A DNA stretch of 28,177 nucleotides, taken from positions 1 to 28,177 of the IMG/VR virus record IMGVR_UViG_3300019761_000013. One strand, written 5' to 3'. The translations under genes were made by a program, and so were the position numbers. Below are positions 12,472 through 18,483 of this stretch, piece by piece. The notes beneath the pieces are model-generated. The model saw only the letters and a program-made list of their open reading frames with translations, ran no database searches and had not been told where the DNA came from. Numbering within the stretch: the stretch's first letter is position 1; every line of letters begins with the position of its first letter. This DNA is from a virus.

Positions 12472-13182
12472 ATGGAAATATTAGAAACAGAGAGTTTGGT
12501 GCTACACCCAGAGGCATTAGCAACACCACGAATGAACGTAGAACAGTTTGAAGCACTGAAAGACCACATAGACAAACACGGTCAGTTAGAACCAGTTACA
12601 ACATACAGAGGGAAGATAGTTGATGGTAGACACAGATGGTTGGTACTCCAAGAACTTGGGATTGGTACTATTAAAGCAGTTAAGATGGCAAATAATAGTA
12701 CACTACAACAAATTAAGGATGTAGTAATTGGGAAAGAAACAAGAAGACATGAAACTGCTAGTCAATTGGCAATTAGAGCATACAAGCATATCCTCGGAAG
12801 CACAGACAAGATAAGCCAAGCCGAAGCAGCTAAGATGTTTGGGGCAAATGTTAAGAGAATAAGCGAAGCAAAGAAGATAGCAGTAACATACAATAGACCA
12901 GATATACTAGAGTTGTTGTTTGATGGAGAGAAATTCAACACAGGAACAACTGATATACCATTTTTGACTGATTCACTTGGTACTATACTAAGATGGTTAG
13001 CAGATAATTGGACTATAAAGAACTCGGAAGTACAGATTGGGTTAGAGCCAAGGACTGAGTTAACAGAAACAGAGCAGCTGATAGTTAATAAGTTCCTTGC
13101 AGTACTGAAGAAAGAGTCTGAGATAGTTAGGACTGAGGTAATAAAGGTTGGTTATGCCATGCTGAAGGAAGGAAACGAATAA
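12472..13182 (+). CDS. ParB-like DNA-binding regulator, 236 aa
   Basis: ATG 12472 (MEILETES) is chosen because AAAGGA lies 8 nt upstream and the promoter is just before; an upstream ATG at 12391 lies 5' of the promoter. Residues 23-72 follow the ParB/Srx N-terminal fold: EQFEALKDHIDKHGQLEPV, then DGRHRWLVLQELG, where GRHR stands in place of the ParB box II GERR that binds CTP in chromosomal ParB. Residues about 113-137 (ISQAEAAKMFGANVKRISEA) look like a helix-turn-helix. The C-terminus is helical. Phage ParB-like proteins often act as transcription regulators or nucleases rather than partition proteins; no ParA is in the window. It is transcribed against its neighbours. Confidence 0.8.
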   Translation: MEILETESLVLHPEALATPRMNVEQFEALKDHIDKHGQLEPVTTYRGKIVDGRHRWLVLQELGIGTIKAVKMANNSTLQQIKDVVIGKETRRHETASQLAIRAYKHILGSTDKISQAEAAKMFGANVKRISEAKKIAVTYNRPDILELLFDGEKFNTGTTDIPFLTDSLGTILRWLADNWTIKNSEVQIGLEPRTELTETEQLIVNKFLAVLKKESEIVRTEVIKVGYAMLKEGNE

Positions 13183-13221
13183 AGAAAAAAGAATAACCAA
13201 AACCCGAAGGTTAAGGTTATT
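13181..13221 (-). terminator. Rho-independent terminator of a leftward operon
   Basis: Hairpin 13192-13221: AATAACC, aa, AACC, loop CGAA, GGTT, aa, GGTTATT. On the minus strand it is followed by CTTTTTTCTTT, a proper U-tract. It stops the 13865-13217 operon before it runs antisense into the ParB-like gene, whose own stop codon (13180-13182) lies at the tract. A second bulged hairpin (GAAG..ATAGC/GCTATCTTC) lies at about 13222-13247. Confidence 0.75.
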
Positions 13222-13267
13222 TGAAGAATAGCTGTTTGCTATCTTCGTCGTATTGCTCATCAAACAT
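13217..13267 (-). CDS. Possible micropeptide, 16 aa
   Basis: ATG 13267 follows GGAGGTG with 4-5 nt spacing, the strongest SD in the area, and gives a 16-residue acidic peptide (MFDEQYDEDSKQLFFK) ending in the terminator stem. It begins 1 nt after the stop of the 95-aa gene. It may be a true microprotein or simply a coupled leader that lets ribosomes influence the terminator. Confidence 0.35.
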   Translation of the reverse strand: MFDEQYDEDSKQLFFK

Positions 13268-13268
13268 G

Positions 13269-13556
13269 TTACACCTCCGCAGTAAGTTGAGCTAATAAGT
13301 CAATATCGTCAACACCATTCATTGATGGAGCTAATAGGTCCTCTGCGTAGAAGTACACAGCATTTGTTATACCATAGATTTCATCAGTTGAGAAGATTTG
13401 GTTAAGCTGAGTACCAGATACTGAGAAGTTAGCTATCTTAGCAACACGAACTGAGTTAGGACGTTTCAACATAGTAGCCAATGCGTCTTTAGAAGCTTTG
13501 TCAAGAGTTGAAGTCATTTTGTTTATGATTAGTTGTTGTTTGTTTGTTAATTCCAT
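13269..13556 (-). CDS. Small unknown protein, 95 aa
   Basis: Predicted mostly helical: MELTNKQQLIINKMTSTLDKASKDALATML, then a short basic beta turn (RPNSVRVAKIANFSVSG), then an acidic helical tail with many leucines. No cysteine, signal or known motif. AAAGGA precedes ATG 13556. It lies between the 94-aa paralogue gene and a terminator, so it belongs to a two- or three-gene leftward operon. Confidence 0.65.
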   Translation of the reverse strand: MELTNKQQLIINKMTSTLDKASKDALATMLKRPNSVRVAKIANFSVSGTQLNQIFSTDEIYGITNAVYFYAEDLLAPSMNGVDDIDLLAQLTAEV

Positions 13557-13580
13557 TATATATCCTTTATATTAAGTTGT

Positions 13581-13865
13581 TTAAGCTATTGCGCTTAGTA
13601 AGTTTGCTTTTAGTTGTGCTTTCACATCATCAGGTATGTCCATCTTATCAATAGCAGTTTGTTGAGCATATGCTTCAGCAGTAATGTTAGCTACATCCAT
13701 AACAGATTGTACCTTAGCTTCTTTGATATCAGTACCGTCTTCGATACTGTTAAGCTCACGAGTTACTTTGATTTGGTCAACAACTAAGCCAGCTGTTTCT
13801 TCTATGATTGACGCAGTTGTTTGCGCTACTTGTTTGGTTGATTGAAAGATAGATGCTCTTCGCAT
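13581..13865 (-). CDS. Small helical protein, 94 aa, member of a two-copy family
   Basis: Begins MRRASIFQSTKQVAQTT, similar to the 100-aa protein at 10548-10850; both then run as long Ala/Thr/Glu-rich helices. The C-terminal part (IPDDVKAQLKANLLSAI) is a typical amphipathic helix. Function unknown; structural or scaffold-like roles are possible. AAGGA precedes ATG 13865 with 6-nt spacing. First gene of the operon that ends at the terminator 13181-13221. Confidence 0.65.
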   Translation of the reverse strand: MRRASIFQSTKQVAQTTASIIEETAGLVVDQIKVTRELNSIEDGTDIKEAKVQSVMDVANITAEAYAQQTAIDKMDIPDDVKAQLKANLLSAIA

Positions 13866-14319
13866 AATAAATCCTTAGATTAAGCTATGTCTATGACACG
13901 CCTAAGCAAGTAAAGTAAACGGTTCAGGGAAGTACATGAATTGAATGGCAGGTGAAATCAATGGGGGGGCCGTCTGGTTGTATGTCGGTAAAAGTGATAT
14001 TAGTACCTCCCTCCCCGAAAATTTAAAAATGACACACGTCTTACTGATAATCGTTATCAATACCATACTTATCATCTATATTATCCTACTAATAAACAAT
14101 GGAGTTATCAAATCAGTAGTATAGGGTATAAAAGACCGGCTGAGCGGAGGGTTAAGAGCGTGCCTATGAGAACTTGGTAATACCAAAATCACCTGCTCGG
14201 TTGAGGTTGAGGTAAGGCCTAGACAAGTTGGTAAATACCCGATCCTATAAAATTTCCGGAAATAATTCAGTAGAAGTTAAGTATATTGAGAGTATACTGT
14301 TAGTAACAAAGGAATAAGC
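13866..14319. promoter_or_regulatory. Divergent control region
   Basis: 454 nt between divergent genes. Contents: a seven-G run near 13972-13978; an inverted repeat TGATAA-N3-TTATCA near 14047-14061; a possible 31-codon membrane ORF (14029-14124); hairpins TTGGT-AAT-ACCAA near 14174-14186 and GGTA/TACC near 14230; a perfect 12-bp palindrome ATTTCCGGAAAT (14252-14263); and AGTATA-N7-TATACT (14280-14298) around a -10-like box just upstream of the first rightward gene. No strong -35 is seen. Confidence 0.45.
14029..14124 (+). CDS. Possible small membrane peptide, 31 aa
   Basis: ATG at 14029 gives MTHVLLIIVINTILIIYI..., one long hydrophobic span with an Asn in the middle and a short GVIKSVV tail. 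No Shine-Dalgarno site lies before it (AT-rich only), and the hydrophobicity may just reflect AT-rich sequence, so support is weak. Confidence 0.3.
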   Translation: MTHVLLIIVINTILIIYIILLINNGVIKSVV

Positions 14320-14496
14320 ATGAAAGAACAACTAGAACAAATTATAATAACTACTGAATATCAGTTAGAGTGCGCACTACAAGAACTGGCAAAAGCTGAT
14401 GACTACATGGTGCCCACAAAAACGTATGAGTTGAGAGTAGCTGAGACAAAAGGTGAACTAAAAGCACTAAGAATGGTACATGGGATGTTAGGATGA
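14320..14496 (+). CDS. Small helical protein, 58 aa
   Basis: ATG 14320 follows AAAGGA with good spacing. The sequence (MKEQLEQIIITTEYQLECALQELAK...) is two amphipathic helices separated by a proline-containing turn (MVPTKTYELR), likely an antiparallel coiled-coil hairpin. Its stop overlaps the next start as ATGA, so it is coupled to the RHH gene and could be its partner. The upstream promoter-leader (TATACT to SD) is nearly identical to the one before 17477. Function unknown. Confidence 0.65.
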   Translation: MKEQLEQIIITTEYQLECALQELAKADDYMVPTKTYELRVAETKGELKALRMVHGMLG

Positions 14497-14636
14497 ACAG
14501 AGATAAAACAATAATGATCAGACTGACACAAGATGAGAAAAAGAAGATTGAGAAGGCAGCAGACAGTACACCAACAGCCGTGTGGGCCAGGCAAAAGCTG
14601 CTAGATATAGTAAAAACACAGACAGGAGATAAATAA
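14493..14636 (+). CDS. Ribbon-helix-helix regulator, 47 aa
   Basis: KTIMIRLTQDEKKKIEKAADSTPT followed by AVWARQKLLDIVK matches the CopG/Arc plan: basic beta strand TIMIRLT, helix DEKKKIEKAAD, turn with S/T and helix VWARQKLLDIV. Such proteins dimerise and bind DNA with the strand. Start overlaps the preceding stop (ATGA) and the stop overlaps the following start (TAATG). It probably regulates its own operon; the AGTATA-N7-TATACT repeat 195 nt upstream is a candidate site. It is unrelated in detail to the 42-aa RHH protein at 5965-6093. Confidence 0.8.
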   Translation: MNRDKTIMIRLTQDEKKKIEKAADSTPTAVWARQKLLDIVKTQTGDK

Positions 14637-15115
14637 TGATAGAAGTACACTATATGAAAAAAGACGAAGTGAAAATCACAGTAGCCTCTGATAGTATAAA
14701 TAGACTATCGTGTATGGTACACGAAGATGCTAAACCAATAACAGCTGATGGAGTTAACGTACCCCAAATTCAGTACAAGACTGAGGAAATAGACATCAGG
14801 GAGTACAGACTTGGGAAACACAAGTTCTACATAGCAGCAAGAAATGGTACGGAGTGGTACACGATAGTAGCAAAACTAGCAACTGAAGTTGGTGAGTACA
14901 GCGAAGCAATACAAGCTGGTATTGACATGATCAGGTATTCAGAAAAACAGCCTGCATTTGTTGTCGTGTCTAGCTACGTACTAGACAAACTCCTGAGCAT
15001 CGCTGACAGAGGTCAATATCAACCTGCGTACATGAGTGAGAATGGTGTAGATACATATATGAACGTGCCAATTGCTGTGGTTAGCACAGATAAAATAATA
15101 GTAAAGGTTGTGTGA
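14636..15115 (+). CDS. Unknown protein, 159 aa
   Basis: GGAG lies 7 nt before ATG 14636, favouring this start over M7. Soluble, mixed alpha/beta. Residues about 48-80 contain IDIREYRLGKHKFYIAARNG, and the C-terminal 60 residues (AFVVVSSYVLDKLLSIADRGQYQP...VDTYMNVPIAVVSTDKIIVKVV) have strand-helix-loop-strand order a little like the tip of HK97-type coat domains, but the protein is too short for a capsid protein and I do not assign it. Part of a chain of overlapping genes from 14320 to 16265. Confidence 0.65.
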   Translation: MIEVHYMKKDEVKITVASDSINRLSCMVHEDAKPITADGVNVPQIQYKTEEIDIREYRLGKHKFYIAARNGTEWYTIVAKLATEVGEYSEAIQAGIDMIRYSEKQPAFVVVSSYVLDKLLSIADRGQYQPAYMSENGVDTYMNVPIAVVSTDKIIVKVV

Positions 15116-15297
15116 TGCCTTGGACATGTACAAAAGAGATGAGATGGTTGGAAACAGATGATAGTACTCAGGTATTAAGTAGCAATGGAGACCTTGTTGG
15201 TATGTACCCAGCAACAAAGCAAGTACTACAACAAAAATGGGTAAGCAACACAGGCGAAGTTAAATGGCTAGATGTGCCGACAGTAAAGGAGCAGTAA
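15115..15297 (+). CDS. Small unknown protein, 60 aa
   Basis: ATG 15115 overlaps the preceding TGA (TGATG); AAGG lies about 6 nt upstream. A GTG one codon earlier is less likely. The product is rich in W, T and charged residues (CTKEMRWLETDDST, NGDLVGMYPATKQV) with two short predicted beta hairpins. No domain recognised. Its stop overlaps the next start (TAATG). Confidence 0.6.
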   Translation: MPWTCTKEMRWLETDDSTQVLSSNGDLVGMYPATKQVLQQKWVSNTGEVKWLDVPTVKEQ

Positions 15298-15569
15298 TGA
15301 CTAAAGAAAATTACGCACAAGCAAAATACATCCAAGAGAGGATTGATAAAGTAGAGACACGTAACGAATTGTACGACAACCACATAGCAGGAATAGCCGA
15401 CTTCAAGTGGCACGTTGAGGTAGTTGAGGATCGCTACAGTGGAGTTAAGACAGAAAAGATACGAGACGACGTGATATCCGACTACGAGATTACCAAGTTG
15501 ATGGAGTACCTGGATGAGATCAGGGAACAAGAACTAGAAGAACTATATAACAAATTCGAGGAGATATGA
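15297..15569 (+). CDS. Coiled-coil-like protein, 90 aa
   Basis: ATG 15297 (MTKENYAQAKY) follows AAAGGAG with 5-6 nt spacing; an upstream ATG at 15264 lies inside the previous gene and lacks an SD. Helical at both ends, KENYAQAKYIQERIDKVETRNEL and LMEYLDEIREQELEELYNKFEE, with a central beta pair (FKWHVEVVEDRYSG). The highly charged helices suggest a dimeric coiled coil. No family recognised. Stop overlaps the next ATG. Confidence 0.65.
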   Translation: MTKENYAQAKYIQERIDKVETRNELYDNHIAGIADFKWHVEVVEDRYSGVKTEKIRDDVISDYEITKLMEYLDEIREQELEELYNKFEEI

Positions 15570-15883
15570 TGAATTACTACGGAATAAACAAGAAAATAGA
15601 AGTACAAAGAACAGACTGGGTTGGCCCAAAAGCAAGAATAGAGCAAAAGAAAGCTGATGCGCTGCTAGATGAGATTGTGGAACACACGATCGATGCAACT
15701 TGTACTGGTGGAAGAATGGGGCCGCCGTACGACAGGCTGGTGAAAGACTTGTTTAGTAAATACACCAATCTGGGATTTGAGTGTACTGCTCAACAAGGAG
15801 ATTATTACTCAATGTCACTTACACTAAAAGGCACACATCGCGCAATGATAGAGCAATTTGGGGAAGGGTACGATGGCTGCTAA
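15569..15883 (+). CDS. Unknown protein, 104 aa
   Basis: The second of two consecutive ATGs (15569) is better spaced from GGAG (5 nt) than the first (15566, 2 nt). Central helix (ARIEQKKADALLDEIVEHTIDA), a glycine-rich loop (CTGGRMGPPYD), helix (RLVKDLFSKYTNLGF) and a C-terminal strand pair (YYSMSLTLKG). Two cysteines remain unassigned. No recognised domain. Its 3' end overlaps the next gene by 11 nt. Confidence 0.65.
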   Translation: MNYYGINKKIEVQRTDWVGPKARIEQKKADALLDEIVEHTIDATCTGGRMGPPYDRLVKDLFSKYTNLGFECTAQQGDYYSMSLTLKGTHRAMIEQFGEGYDGC

Positions 15884-16265
15884 GCGTAAGAAGAAACAAG
15901 GACCAAAGCAAAATGGTTGGGTGTACGTGATCAAGATTTGGTTAAAAGGGGAAGTCCTATTAAAAATTGGCACTACTAATAGAAACCCAAATACACGAGC
16001 GATTGAGATTGCGACTCAATGCCTAGAGCTGTTTGGGGAGATACCGAGAATGCGAGTGGTTGGTAGTAAACAAGTCCGTGAGAATTATGCAGTGGAGAAG
16101 GAACTACTTGACAGAACAGCAAAATACACATTTGTCCCGGATGAGAGGTTGCACGGCTACTCAGAGTTTAGGCGTATGGGTGAAGTTGACTTACTAAAAG
16201 AGTTCACGAATTGTGTAAATAAAGCTTACCCAGCAGTGAAACCACCTGAATTAATCTGTATGTAA
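15873..16265 (+). CDS. GIY-YIG (T5orf172/MUG113-type) nuclease-like protein, 130 aa
   Basis: ATG 15873 (MAAKRKKK) is preferred to ATG 15858 because GGAAGGG lies close before it. After a very basic N-terminus, residues 16-42 read WVYVIKIW...VLLKIGTTNRNPNTRA, the T5orf172-style GIY-YIG core (VYV...hKIGxTxxxxxRA), with R42 in the usual catalytic-arginine place; E83-like acidic residues follow (YAVEKELLDR). These small GIY-YIG proteins are often free-standing mobile endonucleases in phages. It is followed directly by a terminator hairpin. Confidence 0.75.
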   Translation: MAAKRKKKQGPKQNGWVYVIKIWLKGEVLLKIGTTNRNPNTRAIEIATQCLELFGEIPRMRVVGSKQVRENYAVEKELLDRTAKYTFVPDERLHGYSEFRRMGEVDLLKEFTNCVNKAYPAVKPPELICM

Positions 16266-16271
16266 GCCAAT

Positions 16272-16300
16272 ACTTTGTATAATTAAGGTACAAAGTTTTT
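16272..16300 (+). terminator. Rho-independent-type terminator
   Basis: Perfect 8-bp stem ACTTTGTA (16272-16279) / TACAAAGT (16289-16296), 9-nt loop, then TTTT. The stem is AT-rich and so weak, but position just after the GIY-YIG stop and the U-tract support termination of the 14320-16265 operon. Confidence 0.6.
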
Positions 16301-16303
16301 AAT

Positions 16304-16363
16304 AAAGAGGTCAATCTTGGCGGACTCACCTCTTTAGTAAGTACTTGATAAGAAGTCCGCCAA
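16304..16363 (+). ncRNA. H-type RNA pseudoknot candidate
   Basis: Two uninterrupted helices interleave. S1: AAAGAGGT (16304-16311) with ACCTCTTT (16328-16335), 8 bp. S2: TTGGCGGACT (16317-16326) with AGTCCGCCAA (16354-16363), 10 bp. Loops are 5, 1 and 18 nt, sterically reasonable for a classical H-type fold. It lies after a terminator and 55 nt before the HNH gene. It could be a leader, a ribozyme-like or protective RNA element, or the 5' part of a mobile cassette. The same pairings could instead act as alternative hairpins. Confidence 0.6.
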
Positions 16364-16418
16364 CTCTTCTGAACACTATCAAACTTAAAAATTAACCTAT
16401 GGCGAAAGAAACATAATA

Positions 16419-17450
16419 ATGAAATTACACTCAACTGTAACGAACAAAGTATCTATAAAGACATACAATAAACTGCCTAGCAGGATAGCTCAAATCCACG
16501 GAGATAAATACGACTACTCTCTATTTACATTTAAGGGGGTTAAAGACTCTAGTACACTTCGATGTAATACAGGTAGACACCCTGATTGGGAAACTAGTAT
16601 GGACAAGCATCTAAATGGAAAGCTAGGTTGTCCCTTATGTGCGCTAGAGAAGAAAATCAAACCTACTGCAAAGCTCTATGTCGAATACCAGAGAAGGTTA
16701 GGACTTGGTATACTAAATGCTGTGCACACCTACTGCAAGTTTAAGAAGCCGCCTGCACTTTTATTAATAGGTAAACTTAATAAAAGGTTGAAAAATGAGG
16801 CAACAAAGAAACAACAACGAAAAGAAGTTAAGAGGTTATCAGATAAGAAATATAGAGAGAATAATAAAGAACGACTAGCCGCAAAAAATAAAGCGTGGAG
16901 AAATAAAGACATTGAAGCTTATAGAAAGTCGGAGAGGGAACGGAGGAGTAACCGATCGGCGGAAGAGGTAGAACGACAACGACTAGCTAGACAAGAGTAT
17001 AATAAGGCAAACTCCGCTAAAGTCAAACAAGCTAAGAGAGAGTCTAGATTGAGACACATTGAGAAAGCTAAAGCTACTTGTAAACGTTACAGAGAGTCTG
17101 CTAAAGGCCAGGCAATTGCTAAAGAAGCTAGAGCAAAGTACACAAGTAAGAAAAAAGAAGTCAGTGACGGAACAGTAACAGGTCCGGCATTGAAAGCATT
17201 AATGGAGGATCAAAGGCACCGCTGTAAGTACTGTGATAATGTATTGACTTACTTAAAGCCCAAGTATATACACTTAGATCACGTATTTCCTATCAGTAAA
17301 GGAGGCTTACACACAATAAACAATGTAGTTTGGAGTTGTGCTTCATGCAACTTGAGTAAAAGCTCAAGTACTGACTACAGCTTCCATCCTAACCAACAGA
17401 CAGCGGCTAAAGACTATGTGACAGTTCAGCCAACGTTAATAGAGATGTGA
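16419..17450 (+). CDS. Zinc-module HNH homing endonuclease-like protein, 343 aa
   Basis: Residues 25-75 carry one treble-clef-like module (IHGDKYDYS...LRC...H..W..S...HLNGKLGCPLC) of the DUF723-like type that is repeated four times in the protein at 20018. Residues about 125-245 are an extremely basic, R/K/E-rich predicted helix or coiled coil that could track along DNA. The C-terminal HNH domain reads CKYCDNVL...IHLDHVFPISKGGLHTINNVVWSCASCNLSKS, with both CxxC knuckles, catalytic D-H and N-N. Such genes are free-standing or intron-borne homing endonucleases. There is no strong SD before ATG 16419, only a five-codon mini-ORF overlapping it, so expression is probably low. A pseudoknot lies upstream. 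Confidence 0.85.
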   Translation: MKLHSTVTNKVSIKTYNKLPSRIAQIHGDKYDYSLFTFKGVKDSSTLRCNTGRHPDWETSMDKHLNGKLGCPLCALEKKIKPTAKLYVEYQRRLGLGILNAVHTYCKFKKPPALLLIGKLNKRLKNEATKKQQRKEVKRLSDKKYRENNKERLAAKNKAWRNKDIEAYRKSERERRSNRSAEEVERQRLARQEYNKANSAKVKQAKRESRLRHIEKAKATCKRYRESAKGQAIAKEARAKYTSKKKEVSDGTVTGPALKALMEDQRHRCKYCDNVLTYLKPKYIHLDHVFPISKGGLHTINNVVWSCASCNLSKSSSTDYSFHPNQQTAAKDYVTVQPTLIEM

Positions 17451-17479
17451 TATACTGATATTAACAAAGGAATAACATG
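17451..17479 (+). promoter_or_regulatory. Promoter-leader cassette before the 48-aa gene
   Basis: TATACT (17451-17456) with an upstream TG at the extended -10 position, followed by 9 nt and AAAGGA then ATG. Nearly the same sequence, TATACTG..A.TAACAAAGGAATAA, occurs at 14293-14322 before the 58-aa gene. No -35 match is seen. The -10 starts directly after the HNH stop codon. Confidence 0.5.
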
Positions 17480-17623
17480 ATAGAAATAGAAGAGATAGTA
17501 GACGAAGTAGTGGACTTGGTAGATAACAAGTTGAATGAAAGAGGTATTGACTTGGTAACAGACGAAGCAGACGAACTGCGTGAGTGTGTGCAGATGATAC
17601 TGGAAGTAAGAGAAGGGCTATGA
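17477..17623 (+). CDS. Small acidic protein, 48 aa
   Basis: ATG 17477 follows AAAGGA. Very acidic (MIEIEEIVDEVVDLVDNK...), predicted as one or two amphipathic helices with regular hydrophobic positions, ending in CVQMILEVREGL. Possibly a DNA-mimic-like or coiled-coil peptide; no family recognised. Its stop overlaps the following start as ATGA. Confidence 0.6.
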   Translation: MIEIEEIVDEVVDLVDNKLNERGIDLVTDEADELRECVQMILEVREGL

Positions 17624-17745
17624 GAAAATCAAAACAACAGACAATGTACCGACGTAAGAAAAGTAAAGTAAAAGCAGATAAGTCGCAAATAAAACCAACA
17701 ACACCAGGATTGGTAGAATGGTTGTTAGGTAAATTACGTGGATAG
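17620..17745 (+). CDS. Small basic protein, 41 aa
   Basis: Starts at the ATGA overlap with AAGGG upstream. Strongly basic (MRKSKQQTMYRRKKSKVKADK) with a short C-terminal hydrophobic helix (LVEWLLGKLRG). Opposite in charge to the acidic 48-aa partner it overlaps, so the two might form a pair. Nucleic-acid binding is likely on charge alone. Confidence 0.55.
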   Translation: MRKSKQQTMYRRKKSKVKADKSQIKPTTPGLVEWLLGKLRG

Positions 17746-18133
17746 ACTGGGTAATTCCTTCTGGACGGAAAATGAAGTCACAGATTTCAACAAACAGGAC
17801 ATAACACCAGACAAGCCAAAGTGGAATGTAGAGCCGACACAAAAGAGTATGGCAACATACACACTCCACAAGGATGGTAAGTTCACAGGCACGATGCTGA
17901 TACTAGCAGTTGATAGTCAGATCGACACATACGAAGCACTGAATACCGAATGGGTTGAAACTGGATTGGTAGTGCAGCTTGGTGAATGTGGAGACCCGAC
18001 ATACGGCTGGGAGAAGAAGATTGAGGCGCTACAAATCGTACTAGAGCGATACAAATACACACCAAAATTCAATAATGTGCTTGGTTGTGATTGCATATAC
18101 CGATACGAACAATGGATCGAGAACTTGTTGTAA
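17738..18133 (+). CDS. Unknown protein, 131 aa
   Basis: The frame begins with GTG at 17738 overlapping the previous gene; an alternative ATG at 17852 (MATYTLHKDG) would give 93 residues. Mixed alpha/beta: ATYTLHKDGKFTGTMLIL strands, WVETGLVVQLGECGD, then helix KKIEALQIVLERYKY and a C-terminal CDCIYRYEQWIENLL. Three clustered cysteines (GECGD, CDC) may bind metal. Not recognised. It is followed by a 350-nt non-coding stretch. Confidence 0.6.
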   Translation: MDRLGNSFWTENEVTDFNKQDITPDKPKWNVEPTQKSMATYTLHKDGKFTGTMLILAVDSQIDTYEALNTEWVETGLVVQLGECGDPTYGWEKKIEALQIVLERYKYTPKFNNVLGCDCIYRYEQWIENLL

Positions 18134-18339
18134 ACCTATTAATAATATAGTAATATTAGAGTTGTGGAGACAAAAAGGCCAACTAAGCCGATGGCCACTG
18201 GGATTCGGGCTAGTTGATAATTTCCTAGACAGGAAATAAACATAATAAATAGATCAGGTAAATTGCCTACACAAGAAACAAAATACCAACCAGTTAAGCT
18301 TCCATTAATGTGGGTTGGTGTATACTAACAACATAGAAA
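18134..18339 (+). ncRNA. Structured intergenic region with an interleaved helix pair
   Basis: No ORF. GGCC (18177-18180) pairs with GGCC (18193-18196) while AACTA-GCC (18181-18189) pairs with GGC-TAGTT (18208-18215, one bulge), giving a small interleaved (pseudoknot) pair. Next come a 7-bp hairpin with AGAC loop (18220-18237) and a 9-bp hairpin ATACCAACC/GGTTGGTGTAT (18283-18291 with 18313-18321) ending at a TATACT box. Together with the element at 18340-18442 this makes about 270 nt of dense predicted RNA structure. Confidence 0.45.
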
Positions 18340-18442
18340 GATTCCTGACGAGCGTCCTAGTTCATCTGGAATATCCACCAAAATAAAATGGTCGGGTGTT
18401 CGTCAGAGATCTTCATTGAAGAGTGCAGATGAATTAGGACGC
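18340..18442 (+). ncRNA. Nested pseudoknot RNA candidate
   Basis: Helix P1: 18340-18351 with 18400-18411 (12 positions, one C-A mismatch; the core CTGACGA/TCGTCAG is 7 bp). Helix P2: GCGTCCTAGTTCATCTG (18352-18368) with CAGATGAATTAGGACGC (18426-18442), 17 bp with one G-U. P1 and P2 interleave. A short P3 hairpin (CCACC/GGTcGG, 10-nt A/T loop) lies between P2 and P1', and a P4 hairpin (TCTTC-ATT-GAAGA, 18410-18422) between P1' and P2'. The order P1-P2-P3-P1'-P4-P2' equals that of HDV-like ribozymes, though helix lengths differ and a proper J4/2 is not evident. It precedes the winged-helix gene by 41 nt. Confidence 0.6.
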
Positions 18443-18483
18443 AACTGACACTCAAACTCAACTAAATTATTCCGAAAGAGACT

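Noticed and set aside
12472-13182. ParB-like gene as part of a plasmid-style partition system
   Set aside because: No ParA and no parS-like repeat family is visible; the gene reads better as a phage regulator.
14047-14061. TGATAA-N3-TTATCA looks like a Fur box core
   Set aside because: Only about 15 bp match, AT-rich context, no iron genes, and it may lie in a hydrophobic ORF. No basis to call Fur control.
14125-14319. tRNA gene or other known structural RNA in the divergent region
   Set aside because: Some hairpins are visible but there is no T-loop, anticodon arm or CCA end. No tRNA-like fold was found anywhere in the window.
18340-18442. Calling the nested pseudoknot an HDV-like ribozyme outright
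   Set aside because: Topology fits, but helix lengths, the J4/2 sequence and the cleavage-site context do not clearly fit. Only a covariance search or cleavage assay could decide.
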